Source: Parvibaculum sp049671045
Lineage (GTDB): Bacteria > Pseudomonadota > Alphaproteobacteria > Parvibaculales > Parvibaculaceae
Reading direction: 5' to 3'
Length of the DNA: 35,040 bases
Assembly: GCF_049671045.1 (NCBI RefSeq)
Contig: NZ_JBATUH010000117.1
Span: forward strand, 1-35,040
Positions 14,374 to 22,136 of the stretch are shown here, piece after piece (the stretch's first letter is position 1; each line of letters begins with the position of its first letter). The notes beneath the pieces are model-generated. The model did not search any database. It had not been told where the DNA came from and worked only from the letters and a program-made list of their open reading frames with translations. Position numbers and translations under genes: made by a program.

Positions 14374-15063
14374 CACCACGCGGGCGAGGCCATCCGCATC
14401 GCGAACGGTGATCTCCCTGTAGCCAAGCGCGACAATGCCGTGCTTCTCGAAATCGCGCAGGATGCCGTTGACGGTCTTGCGCGAGAGCCCGGTGAGTTCG
14501 GCAAGCTCATCCTGCCGCAGCGGCAACACCGCCATGTCGCTCCCATTGTCCCATACAGTCGCATAGGCATGAAGTCTTGAGGCGAGCCGCGCATGGGGCG
14601 AGAGGCGTGCGCGCTCCGCGTTGATCCTCACGGCCGCTGTGAGCTGCTCCGTGGCAAGCTCCGCGAAATGAAGCCAGAGCGAGGGCTGCTCGCGGGCGAT
14701 GGCGGCTAGCGCCTGCTGCGGGATGAAGAGGATTTCCGAGCGTTCCCGCGCCACCGCTGTCGTCACGCGCCGCCCGCCCAGAACCTGCGCGGCATAGCCG
14801 AAAATGCTGCCCGGCCCCGAAATATTGACGGGAACATTCTCGCCATTGTCGAGCCAGACATAGGTGGTCACCGAGCCGCTGAGCACGCCGTAAAGCCCGT
14901 GCGCTTCATCGCCCGTGTCGTAAAGCCAGCGTCCCGTCTCGACGCTCGAGACCTGCATATGTTCGATGAGCCGGTGGCGAAGCTCGGCCGGGCGGCGGCG
15001 GAACCAGCCATTGCGGGCGAGGGAGGCGGCGATGCGGTCTTGCGGGTTTCCTGACCGGGGCAT
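14344..15063 (-). CDS. Crp/Fnr-family transcriptional regulator
   Basis: This is a 239-residue protein. A cyclic-nucleotide-binding-like beta-roll spans about 20-135 (YGVLSGSVTTYVWLDNGEN, 58-76; GPGSIFGYAAQVLGG, 83-97), a long dimer helix follows, and a winged HTH runs about 150-225 with recognition region RQDELAELTGLSRKTVNGIL (183-202). No N-terminal Cys cluster is present, so it is not an oxygen-sensing FNR. The beta-roll lacks an obvious cAMP-type RxS phosphate site; the ligand is unknown. It is divergent from two TauD-type dioxygenase genes across 94 bases that contain a long near-palindrome, suggesting autoregulation and control of them. The last nine residues and stop come from a REP-like repeat. 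Confidence 0.9.
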   Translation of the reverse strand: MPRSGNPQDRIAASLARNGWFRRRPAELRHRLIEHMQVSSVETGRWLYDTGDEAHGLYGVLSGSVTTYVWLDNGENVPVNISGPGSIFGYAAQVLGGRRVTTAVARERSEILFIPQQALAAIAREQPSLWLHFAELATEQLTAAVRINAERARLSPHARLASRLHAYATVWDNGSDMAVLPLRQDELAELTGLSRKTVNGILRDFEKHGIVALGYREITVRDADGLARVVKTDAGSGPA

Positions 15064-15071
15064 GGCAATTC

Positions 15072-15097
15072 AAGAATGTTACCGAGGTGACAATCTT
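15072..15097. promoter_or_regulatory. 26-bp near-palindrome, candidate Crp/Fnr-family operator
   Basis: AAGAATGTTACC (15072-15083) and GGTGACAATCTT (15086-15097) are inverse complements at 10 of 12 positions around GA. The core TGTtAC-N4-GTgACA has the spacing of Crp/Fnr-type sites. It begins eight bases upstream of the regulator's start codon and 61 bases before the first dioxygenase start, ideal for autorepression and divergent control. Confidence 0.7.
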
Positions 15098-15157
15098 CGC
15101 CCGCTTCGGGGCTAACCTCAAGCCGGTCGAGAGTTACATTCGGGAGGAGACGGGAAG

Positions 15158-15997
15158 ATGTCGTTCCATACGCCGACGATAAGGAAGCTCAGTGCGGGCT
15201 GTGGCGCGGAGGTGCTGGGGGTGGACCTCAGAAAGCCGAGCAACAGCGATATGGAAATCATCCGCGGCGCCTATCGCGATTACGGCGTCATCTTCTTCCG
15301 CGACCAGCATCTCACGCCGGAGGATCACATCGCCTTCGCGCGCCGCTGGGGCGAGATCGACATCAACAAGTTCTTCCCGGCCAATGGCGAGTATCCGGAA
15401 ATCGCCGAGGTGCGGAAGGAGAAGGAGCAGAAGACGAATATCGGCGGTGCGTGGCACACGGATCATTCCTACGATCCTTCGCCCGCCATGGGCTCGATCC
15501 TCGTCGCGCGCGAACTGCCGGAGGAGGGCGGCGACACGCTCTTCTCCAACATGTATGCCGCCTATGAGGCGCTGTCCGACGGCCTGAAAGAAACGCTTTC
15601 GCGCCTCAAGGCCGTGCACTCCAATGCGATGGCCTTCGGCGCGGCCGGCTTTTACAAGAACAGCGATCAGGGCGCGGCCTTCAAGGGCGAGAGCCTCATC
15701 GGCCAGGCGGTGCATCCCGTCGTCATCACGCATCCGCTGAGCGGCCGTAAGGCGCTTTACGTGAACCCGGCCTTCACCACGCATTTCGAGGGCTGGACGC
15801 CGCTCGAAAGCAGGCCGCTTCTCGATTTCCTTTACGCCCATGCGGTCCGCCCGGAATTCACCTGCCGCTTCCAGTGGCGCGAGGGTTCGGTCGCCTTCTG
15901 GGACAATCGCGCGACATGGCATTACGCCGCGAACGACTATCACGGCAGCAAGAGGCTTCTGCACCGCATCACCATTGGCGGCGTGCCGCTCGGCTGA
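15158..15997 (+). CDS. TauD/TfdA-family Fe(II)/2-oxoglutarate dioxygenase
   Basis: This 279-residue protein starts at ATG 15158 behind GGGAGGAG (eight-base spacer). The iron facial triad is complete: His100 and Asp102 in AWHTDHSY and His255 in ATWHYAAND; Arg266 or Arg270 near the C-terminus would bind 2-oxoglutarate. N- and C-terminal spacing matches taurine dioxygenase almost residue for residue. Family members hydroxylate taurine, alkylsulfonates, sulfate esters or phenoxyacetates so that the side group is lost. No taurine ABC transporter genes are here, so the substrate is unknown. It is the first gene of a pair; the second TauD-type gene follows after 89 bases. A Crp/Fnr gene is divergent. 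Confidence 0.91.
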   Translation: MSFHTPTIRKLSAGCGAEVLGVDLRKPSNSDMEIIRGAYRDYGVIFFRDQHLTPEDHIAFARRWGEIDINKFFPANGEYPEIAEVRKEKEQKTNIGGAWHTDHSYDPSPAMGSILVARELPEEGGDTLFSNMYAAYEALSDGLKETLSRLKAVHSNAMAFGAAGFYKNSDQGAAFKGESLIGQAVHPVVITHPLSGRKALYVNPAFTTHFEGWTPLESRPLLDFLYAHAVRPEFTCRFQWREGSVAFWDNRATWHYAANDYHGSKRLLHRITIGGVPLG

Positions 15998-16086
15998 GCC
16001 TTCACAGGCTTGCCTTCGCCTCCGTACATGGCAGACTGCGGCCCAACAGCAAAAGCCCGCAAGGAAGGGCCATGAGGGAGAACGTC

Positions 16087-16956
16087 ATGACGGCAGCGAC
16101 GGCTGGAAAAGCGGCGATCACGGTCACGCCGAACGAGAACGGCTTTGGCGCGGCGATCACGGGGCTCGATCTCTCGAAACCCCTGGCTCCGAATGTGCTC
16201 GCCGAGGTGAAGGATGCCTGGGCACGCCATTCCGTCGTGTGGTTTCCGGACCAGCCGCTCTCCCATGACGAGCTTGAGGCGTTCACGCTTCAGATCGGTC
16301 CCTTCGGCTACGATCCTTTCATCAAGCCGATGGAAGGCCGTCCGCATATTCTGGAATTGCGCCGCGAGCCCGACGAGAAGGCGCGCAATTTCGGCGCCGG
16401 CTGGCATTCGGACTGGAGCTTTCAGGAAACGCCGCCCGCGGCGACCATCCTTCATTCCAAGGTCGTGCCGCCCGTCGGCGGCGACACGCTCTATGCCGAT
16501 TGCTACCGCGCCTATGACGCGCTTTCGGACGAAATGAAGCGCGTGCTCGGCACGCTCACTGCGATCCATTCGGCGGCGCTGCCCTATGGCACCGATGGCA
16601 TTTTCGCGCATGAAAAGGAAAAGCGCACGATGGAGATCGTCGTGAGCAAGGAGGCGGAGAAGACCTTTCCGCATCCGCTGGTGCGCACCCATCCGGTGAC
16701 GGGCCGCAAGGCGCTCTATGTGAGTCCCGTCTATACGCTCGGCATCGCGGGCATGACGCGGGAGGAATCCGCCGCCATTCTCGGCTATCTCTACACGCAT
16801 ATGACGAAGGACGAATTCGTCTATCGCCACAAATGGCGCGAGAACATGCTCACCATGTGGGACAATCGCTGCACGCTGCATTACGCCGATGGCGGCTATG
16901 ACGGACATCTGCGCGTCATGCACCGCACGACGGTTGCGGGCGAGCGGCCCGTCTGA
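16087..16956 (+). CDS. TauD/TfdA-family Fe(II)/2-oxoglutarate dioxygenase (second copy)
   Basis: The preferred start is ATG 16087, with GAGGGAG six bases upstream at 16074-16080; an in-frame ATG at 16072 would add five residues. The product is 289 residues. The iron ligands are His107 and Asp109 (GWHSDWSF) and His265 (CTLHYADGG); Arg280 (MHRTTV) is the likely 2-oxoglutarate anchor. Similarity to the preceding gene is clear but distant: aligned motifs keep the THP-SGRKALYV-P type stretch (THPVTGRKALYVSP, 201-214) while the substrate-facing loops differ. The two therefore probably act on different substrates or steps. It ends 12 bases from the convergent permease gene. Confidence 0.91.
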   Translation: MTAATAGKAAITVTPNENGFGAAITGLDLSKPLAPNVLAEVKDAWARHSVVWFPDQPLSHDELEAFTLQIGPFGYDPFIKPMEGRPHILELRREPDEKARNFGAGWHSDWSFQETPPAATILHSKVVPPVGGDTLYADCYRAYDALSDEMKRVLGTLTAIHSAALPYGTDGIFAHEKEKRTMEIVVSKEAEKTFPHPLVRTHPVTGRKALYVSPVYTLGIAGMTREESAAILGYLYTHMTKDEFVYRHKWRENMLTMWDNRCTLHYADGGYDGHLRVMHRTTVAGERPV

Positions 16957-16968
16957 CCGGGCACGCCT

Positions 16969-17874
16969 TCAGCGCAGGAAGAGCAACAGAAGCAGCCCGC
17001 CGATCACCAGCGCGATGCCCGCAAGCTCGAGGCGGGCCGTCTTCTCGCGAAAGAGAAAATGCGAGGAGGCGAAGGTGAAGACGAGTTCGATCTGGCCGAG
17101 CGCGCGCACATAAGCGGCGTTCTCGATGGTCATCGCCGTGAACCATCCGATCGAGGCGAGAGAGCCCGCAATGCCGACGCCGGAACTGACCTTCCAGTTC
17201 CGCATCGTGCCGGCGAGTTGCGCGGGCTCGCGCCAGCCGAGCCAGATCGTCATGACGATGGTCTGGATGACGAGCACGGTGACGAGCGTGAAGCCTGCCG
17301 GTATCAGAAAATCGGAGCGCCCGAGCGAGAGTGACGCGGCGCGATAGGCGACGGCCGCGATGCCGAAGCCTGCGCCCGAGCCGATGCCCATGAGTGTCGT
17401 GCGATCGCTCAGTGTACGCATGAAATTCGCAAGCGTGAGATGCGACTTTGCCATAGAGATGGCGATGACGCCGGCAAGGCTCACAAGGATCGCCGCGGTT
17501 GCGCCGAGGCTCGGCCGGTCGCCCAGCACGATGACGCCGAAAAGCGCGGCCTGCACCGTCTCTGTTTTCGAGTAGGTCGTGCCGACGGCGAAATTGCGAT
17601 GGGCGAAAAGCCCGACGAGAAGCGCCGTGCCCCAGATCTGCCCGAGCCCGCCGACGACGCAATAGAAGAGGAAGGTCCAGTTGGCCGCGGGCAGCTCATG
17701 CCCTGTGATCGCCACAAGGCTCCAGAGATAGACGACCGCAATGGGGAGCCCGAAGGCGAAGCGCACATAGGTCGCGGCAATGGCGGAAAGCTCGCCCGTC
17801 AGTTGCTTCTGCAGCGTCGAGCGCAGGTTCTGCAGAAAGGCGGCGGCGATGGTAAGCGGTATCCAGAGCGGCAT
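16969..17874 (-). CDS. DMT-superfamily (EamA-type) permease
   Basis: This 301-residue protein has about ten hydrophobic segments in two homologous halves, the EamA arrangement (first half to about 145, second from about 160). Recognisable stretches include YVRFAFGLPIAVVYLW (36-51) in the first half and a C-terminal FASSHFLFREKTARLELAGI region typical of the last EamA repeats. It probably exports or imports small metabolites; no substrate can be assigned. ATG 17874 begins directly at the first membrane segment. It is 50 bases downstream of the serine hydrolase gene and may be co-transcribed with it. Confidence 0.86.
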   Translation of the reverse strand: MPLWIPLTIAAAFLQNLRSTLQKQLTGELSAIAATYVRFAFGLPIAVVYLWSLVAITGHELPAANWTFLFYCVVGGLGQIWGTALLVGLFAHRNFAVGTTYSKTETVQAALFGVIVLGDRPSLGATAAILVSLAGVIAISMAKSHLTLANFMRTLSDRTTLMGIGSGAGFGIAAVAYRAASLSLGRSDFLIPAGFTLVTVLVIQTIVMTIWLGWREPAQLAGTMRNWKVSSGVGIAGSLASIGWFTAMTIENAAYVRALGQIELVFTFASSHFLFREKTARLELAGIALVIGGLLLLLFLR

Positions 17875-17924
17875 GGCGGGAAGGCTCGGGGTGACGGTAA
17901 GAGACTGGGACGAGCGATGCGCCC

Positions 17925-19166
17925 TTACGCCTCTATCGCCGCATAGACGAGTTGCTGAAGCTGCGGCCGCAGCGGATAGGTGCTCGACGGCATGAGCTGC
18001 GTCATCAGAATGGCGACGAGATCCTCTTCCGGGTCGATCCAGAAATAGGTGGAGGCGGCGCCGCCCCATGAAAGATTGCCGGCGGAGCCCACGGCCTGTG
18101 CCTCGGCGGGATCGAGGATCACCTGAAATCCGAGCCCGAAGCCCGCGCCGTCGCCCGCAAGCTCGCTGAAGGCCGCTGTCGACATCTCCTTCATCGTCCT
18201 GCCGCCGGGAAGGTGGTTGAGCGACATGAATTCGATGGTCTTGGGCGAGACGAGCCGCGTGCCCTCGAAGACGCCACCATCGAGGATCATCTGACAGAAG
18301 CGCCAATAATCCGTCATCGTCGAGACGAGGCCGCCGCCGCCGGAGAGGAACTTGCGCGGGCGCGCATAGATGCTCGTCTCGTCGCCGCGGTCGATCGCGC
18401 GGACGGCGCGCGTCCTCAAATCCTTCTCGTAATTGGTGGTGAAGCGGCCGAGCTTTTCCGCCGGCACATGGAAGCCTGTATCGTTCATGCCGAGCGGCGC
18501 GAAAATGCGGCTTGCGAGAAGTTCGTCGAGCGGGCGGCCGGACAGGACTTCGACCAGATAGCCGCAGACATCGGTCGAGACGGAATAGTTCCACTTTTCG
18601 CCGGGCGAGAAGAGAAGCGGCAGTTCGGAAAGCCGCGCGACCATTTCCTTGAGCGTGATGTCGCCCGTCGCCGCGCCGTCGATGCCGCGCTGGCGATAGA
18701 GCTTCGCCACCGGATGCCCGGGCATGAAGCCATAGGTGAGGCCCGAGGTGTGGGTGAGGAGATCGCGGATCGTCATCTCGCGCTCCGCGGGCTTTGTCTC
18801 GTATTTCTCGTGCGTGCCGCCCGCCCAGACGCGCAGGCCCTTGAATTCGGGGATGTAGCGCGAGACGGCATGGTTGAGCTGAAAATGCCCTTCCTCATAG
18901 AGCATCATCAGCGCGAGGCTCGTGATCGGCTTCGTCATCGAATAGATGCGGAAGATCGAGTCGCGTTCGAGCGGAAGCCCGCTTTCGCTGTCGCGCTGCC
19001 CGACCGTTTCGAAATGCGCGATCTCGCCATGGCGCGCGACGAGCGTCGAGACGCCGGCGACCTTTCCCCTGGCGACATAGGAGCCGAAATAATCGGGAAT
19101 GGCGGCAAGGCGCGCGGAACTCAGTCCCACATCTTCCGGCCGGGCGATCTTCGCGGCGACGTTCAT
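17925..19166 (-). CDS. Serine hydrolase, class C beta-lactamase / esterase-like
   Basis: This 413-residue protein has a beta-lactamase-fold catalytic set: S-x-x-K as SMTK (Ser76, Lys79), the second motif YSV (Tyr194), and HTSGLTYG (139-146). WGGAASTYFWIDP near the C-terminus replaces the KTG box of true beta-lactamases, a pattern seen in family VIII esterases. No signal peptide is visible, so it is probably cytoplasmic and an esterase, amidase or lactone hydrolase, not a resistance enzyme. ATG 19166 is chosen over ATG 19172 because AGGAGG (19174-19179 on this strand) is seven bases from the former and one from the latter. Confidence 0.9.
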   Translation of the reverse strand: MNVAAKIARPEDVGLSSARLAAIPDYFGSYVARGKVAGVSTLVARHGEIAHFETVGQRDSESGLPLERDSIFRIYSMTKPITSLALMMLYEEGHFQLNHAVSRYIPEFKGLRVWAGGTHEKYETKPAEREMTIRDLLTHTSGLTYGFMPGHPVAKLYRQRGIDGAATGDITLKEMVARLSELPLLFSPGEKWNYSVSTDVCGYLVEVLSGRPLDELLASRIFAPLGMNDTGFHVPAEKLGRFTTNYEKDLRTRAVRAIDRGDETSIYARPRKFLSGGGGLVSTMTDYWRFCQMILDGGVFEGTRLVSPKTIEFMSLNHLPGGRTMKEMSTAAFSELAGDGAGFGLGFQVILDPAEAQAVGSAGNLSWGGAASTYFWIDPEEDLVAILMTQLMPSSTYPLRPQLQQLVYAAIEA

Positions 19167-19257
19167 CGGCATTCCTCCTGCGCATATGGCGGAGAAAGCA
19201 TAGGGCGGATTTGGAAAAACTGCCTGCGGGAATTGCCGGGCGCGGACGGAGGCCGCG

Positions 19258-19545
19258 CTATCGGCTCCCGGCGATGAGGCGGAGAAGGTCGTCCGGCCGC
19301 CTTGCCTCGAAGGCGGTTGCCTCGCCCGCGCCGGGCGCAAGGTCGATTGCCTCCCAGCCCTCGCTCGTCTTTTTCAGCCGGTAGCAGGGGGTGAACTGCC
19401 CGCAACGCAGCACGAGCACGCTGAGCCCATGCGCCGCGTCATGGCGAAATTCGAGATCGAGGGGAGAGCCGTCCGCCGCGGCCATGAGCCTGCGGCGGTC
19501 GTGCTCGGTCACGAGATCGGCCGGGAAGGGGAGGACGTTGTCCAA
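19258..19545 (-). CDS. Small hypothetical protein (95 aa) downstream of the glutamate-type dehydrogenase gene
   Basis: The coding part of this frame begins after the dehydrogenase stop. TTG 19545 is preferred because GGGGAG (19554-19559 on this strand) is eight bases upstream; GTG 19551 is the alternative but lies only two bases from that site. The product is soluble, with a hydrophobic core LSVLVLRCGQFTPCYRLKK (about 46-64), and no family I recognise. It is 26 bases downstream of the dehydrogenase on the same strand, so it is probably the last gene of a three-gene operon. A role linked to that enzyme is only inferred from position. Confidence 0.66.
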   Translation of the reverse strand: MDNVLPFPADLVTEHDRRRLMAAADGSPLDLEFRHDAAHGLSVLVLRCGQFTPCYRLKKTSEGWEAIDLAPGAGEATAFEARRPDDLLRLIAGSR

Positions 19546-19571
19546 CCTCACATCTCCCCGGCCAAATCCAT

Positions 19572-20864
19572 TCAGACGGCAGCGCGGCGGCCGGCCGCCT
19601 CGGCGACCGGCGAGATCACCGCCGTCGTCGCCTCGATGGCGGAGGTCAGGCGGCCGAGGCCGACGATATAGGCGGCCGTGCGGAGCGGCACCTTGCGCGT
19701 TTCCGCCACCTTCCAGACGATGTCGCCCTGGGCGTTCATCCGGCTTTCCAGTTCGCGGTGCACGCGCTCCAGCGTCCAGCGCTCGCCCTGGCGGTTCTGC
19801 ACCCACTCGAAATAGGAAACGGTGACACCGCCGGAATTGGCGAGAATGTCCGGAATGACGGTGACGCCTGCCTTGTGCAGAAGCGCGTCGGCTTCCGGCG
19901 TGACCGGGCCGTTGGCGAGTTCGAGAACGACCTTCGCGCGGATGCGTTCGGCATTGCCCTCATGGATGAGATCCTGGAAGGCCGCGGGCACCAGCAGCTC
20001 GCAATCGACGCCCAGCATCTCGTCGGGATCGATCTGGCGCGTCGCGCCGGTCGCGCCATTGCGGACGGACATGCCGGCCGCCTTGATCTTCTCCAGCGCC
20101 GCGACATCGAGGCCCTGCGGATTGAAGACCGCGCCGCCCGAATCGCTGGCGGCGACGATGGTCCAGCCGCTGTCGACGAGCAGCCGCGCCATATGCGCGC
20201 CCGCATTGCCGAAGCCCTGGATGACCGCGCGGCGCGGACCATTGTCGAGGTCGAGGCGGCCGCAAAGATGCTCCAGAAGGTTGAAGCCGCCGCGGGCCGT
20301 CGCATCGTCGCGGCCGAGCGAGCCGCCAAGCGCGAGCGGCTTGCCGGTGATGACGCCGGGCACGACCTGGCCGACGATCTGGTTATATTCATCGGCCATC
20401 CAGCCCATGATCGTCGCATTCGTCGCCACGTCCGGCGCCGGAATGTCGCGATCCGGCCCGATGAAGCGGGCGAAGGCGCGGATATAGGCGCGCGACAGGC
20501 GTTCGAGTTCCGTCACCGAAAGCTCGTGCGGATCGACCCGGACGGCGCCCTTGCCGCCGCCATAGGGAAGTCCGGCCACGGCGCATTTGACGGTCATCCA
20601 GAAGGCAAGCGCCTCGACCTCGTCGGCTGTGGAGTGGTGATGAAAGCGAATGCCGCCCTTGGTCGGGCCGCAGGAATCGTCGTAGCGGCAGCGCCAGGCT
20701 TCGAACGATTTCAGCGAGCCGTCATCCATGCGGATGGTGAGACGAGCCTGCAACAGCTCGCGCGGCAGCCGGAGCCGCTCCATCGTGTCGGGAGAAATTT
20801 CCACATGGCGCGCCGCTTCGTCCAGCCGTTGCAATGCGCGTTCAAACTCACTCTCTGCCATCAT
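19572..20864 (-). CDS. Glutamate dehydrogenase-family protein (Glu/Leu/Phe/Val dehydrogenase)
   Basis: This 430-residue protein is close to the length of hexameric NAD-type glutamate dehydrogenases of the GudB/GdhA2 group. Substrate and catalytic motifs are present: GPTKGGIRFH (66-75), TVKCAVAGLPYGGGKG (91-106) with catalytic Lys105, and DIPAPDV (140-146) with Asp145. The Rossmann loop is GFGNAG (217-222). PDILANSGGVTVSYFEWVQN near the C-terminus is typical of glutamate-active members. The reaction is reversible oxidative deamination of glutamate to 2-oxoglutarate and ammonia. The cofactor-loop segment reads GRDDATARG where most relatives have ATG-type sequence. It follows a serine hydrolase gene by 14 bases, indicating one transcript. 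Confidence 0.92.
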   Translation of the reverse strand: MMAESEFERALQRLDEAARHVEISPDTMERLRLPRELLQARLTIRMDDGSLKSFEAWRCRYDDSCGPTKGGIRFHHHSTADEVEALAFWMTVKCAVAGLPYGGGKGAVRVDPHELSVTELERLSRAYIRAFARFIGPDRDIPAPDVATNATIMGWMADEYNQIVGQVVPGVITGKPLALGGSLGRDDATARGGFNLLEHLCGRLDLDNGPRRAVIQGFGNAGAHMARLLVDSGWTIVAASDSGGAVFNPQGLDVAALEKIKAAGMSVRNGATGATRQIDPDEMLGVDCELLVPAAFQDLIHEGNAERIRAKVVLELANGPVTPEADALLHKAGVTVIPDILANSGGVTVSYFEWVQNRQGERWTLERVHRELESRMNAQGDIVWKVAETRKVPLRTAAYIVGLGRLTSAIEATTAVISPVAEAAGRRAAV

Positions 20865-20878
20865 TCGAATTCACTTGT

Positions 20879-21922
20879 TTAGTTTCGGAAACAATCAGCG
20901 ATGTCGGCAAGCCAGCGTTTGACATTGTTCTTCATCGCGGCGGGTGTCTTGCCGTTACGCACAAGGACCATGTCGAGTTGCGGCACGAGGACGATGTATT
21001 GCCCGTCGTAGCCTTGCGCCGAAAAGGAACCCGGACCCGCCAGGCCGAGCCACCAATGCGCACCGTAGGGCCCATCCTCCGTCGGCTGCTGCCAGGTGGG
21101 CGTTCGTGCATAGTCGATCCAGCGGCCGGGAAGCAACCTTTTTCCCTCCCAAACCCCGCCTCTGAGGTAGAGAAGGCCGAAGCGGGCGAAGTCCCGGGGG
21201 GGCGCAAAACAGAAGGAAGAGCCGATAAAAGTGCCCGCCTTGTCGAATTTGGGCCTCGCGGACCTCATTCCGAGCGGATCGAGGAGCCGCCGGCGCATGA
21301 AAGCCTCGAAATCCGGCCCGAAAGCGTCGGCAGCCTGCGAGGCGCAGCGGCTGACGATGTTCGTCGTGCCACTGGAATAGGAAAAAAAGCTCCCCGGCGC
21401 ATGAGCGAGCGGGAAGGAAGAGGCGAAATGGGCCACATCGTCCTTGCCCTTGCCCCAGAGCATTTCGATCACGTCGGAGGGGTGGTCCGGCGCGTAATCC
21501 TCGAGAAAGGCAAGGCCGCTCGACATGCGCAGCAAAAGGTCGAGCGTGATTTCCCGGCGCGGATCGCCGGCCCTTTCGCGCCATTCCCGCACATCCGCAG
21601 GTTGCATGATGTCGAGCTTGCCCTCGTCGACGAGGAAGCCCACCAGCGCCTGTGTGATGCTTTTGGCCATCGACCAGGAATGGCAGGTCACATCGGGCCC
21701 GTATCCGGCCCCGTAGCGCTCCAGAACGAGCCTGCCGTGCTGGACGATGACGAGCGCCTGCGTTTCGCCGAGGTCCTCTGGCGGCGTCGCGGCGAAGGCG
21801 TGATCGGTGAGCCGGGCGAGCTTCGCCCTGTCGGCGTTCGCGGGGAGATCGCCGATGGGCCATTCGTCCGTGGGCCAGGGTGTGCCCGAAGGCTGCGCCG
21901 GAAGCGGCGGAAGACTGCTCAT
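20879..21922 (-). CDS. Serine hydrolase, class C beta-lactamase-like (probable 6-aminohexanoate-dimer hydrolase/esterase type)
   Basis: This 347-residue protein has SMAK (Ser84, Lys87) and YSSG (Tyr182) as the catalytic Ser-Lys-Tyr set. The W-S-M-A-K-S-I-T context and LLLRMSSGLAFLEDY (129-143) match the NylB-like group of beta-lactamase-fold hydrolases, which act on amides or esters of small linear substrates. No clear signal peptide is present. It is the first gene of a tight operon with the glutamate-type dehydrogenase (14-base gap) and a small unknown. One reading is that it releases an amino acid that the dehydrogenase then deaminates; this is inference from order alone. Confidence 0.88.
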   Translation of the reverse strand: MSSLPPLPAQPSGTPWPTDEWPIGDLPANADRAKLARLTDHAFAATPPEDLGETQALVIVQHGRLVLERYGAGYGPDVTCHSWSMAKSITQALVGFLVDEGKLDIMQPADVREWRERAGDPRREITLDLLLRMSSGLAFLEDYAPDHPSDVIEMLWGKGKDDVAHFASSFPLAHAPGSFFSYSSGTTNIVSRCASQAADAFGPDFEAFMRRRLLDPLGMRSARPKFDKAGTFIGSSFCFAPPRDFARFGLLYLRGGVWEGKRLLPGRWIDYARTPTWQQPTEDGPYGAHWWLGLAGPGSFSAQGYDGQYIVLVPQLDMVLVRNGKTPAAMKNNVKRWLADIADCFRN

Positions 21923-22136
21923 ACGCTCTCGTAAATTGGTGAGGGGCGCAGTCTAGTGCAGCCGTCCCGCCAGGTCGAACCGTTGCGGCACATTTTTGCC
22001 GTTGGTGGCCGAATCGACGCACCGCCGCGCCTGTGGATAAGTTTCGCCCCGGTCATGGCCGACAGGCATGGCGCCCGCCCGTTGTGCTGGCAGCCCATCG
22101 GGCTATCCTGCATGGATGGAACCGGGGAGGGATCAC

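Noticed and set aside
17880..17900. A CGGGGTGACGG fragment resembling the REP unit start
   Set aside because: Only about eleven bases match and no palindrome accompanies it; chance is likely.
19240..19258. GCGCGG/CCGCGC hairpin at the end of the small unknown gene
   Set aside because: Only six pairs, overlaps the stop codon and has no U-tract; too common in this base composition.
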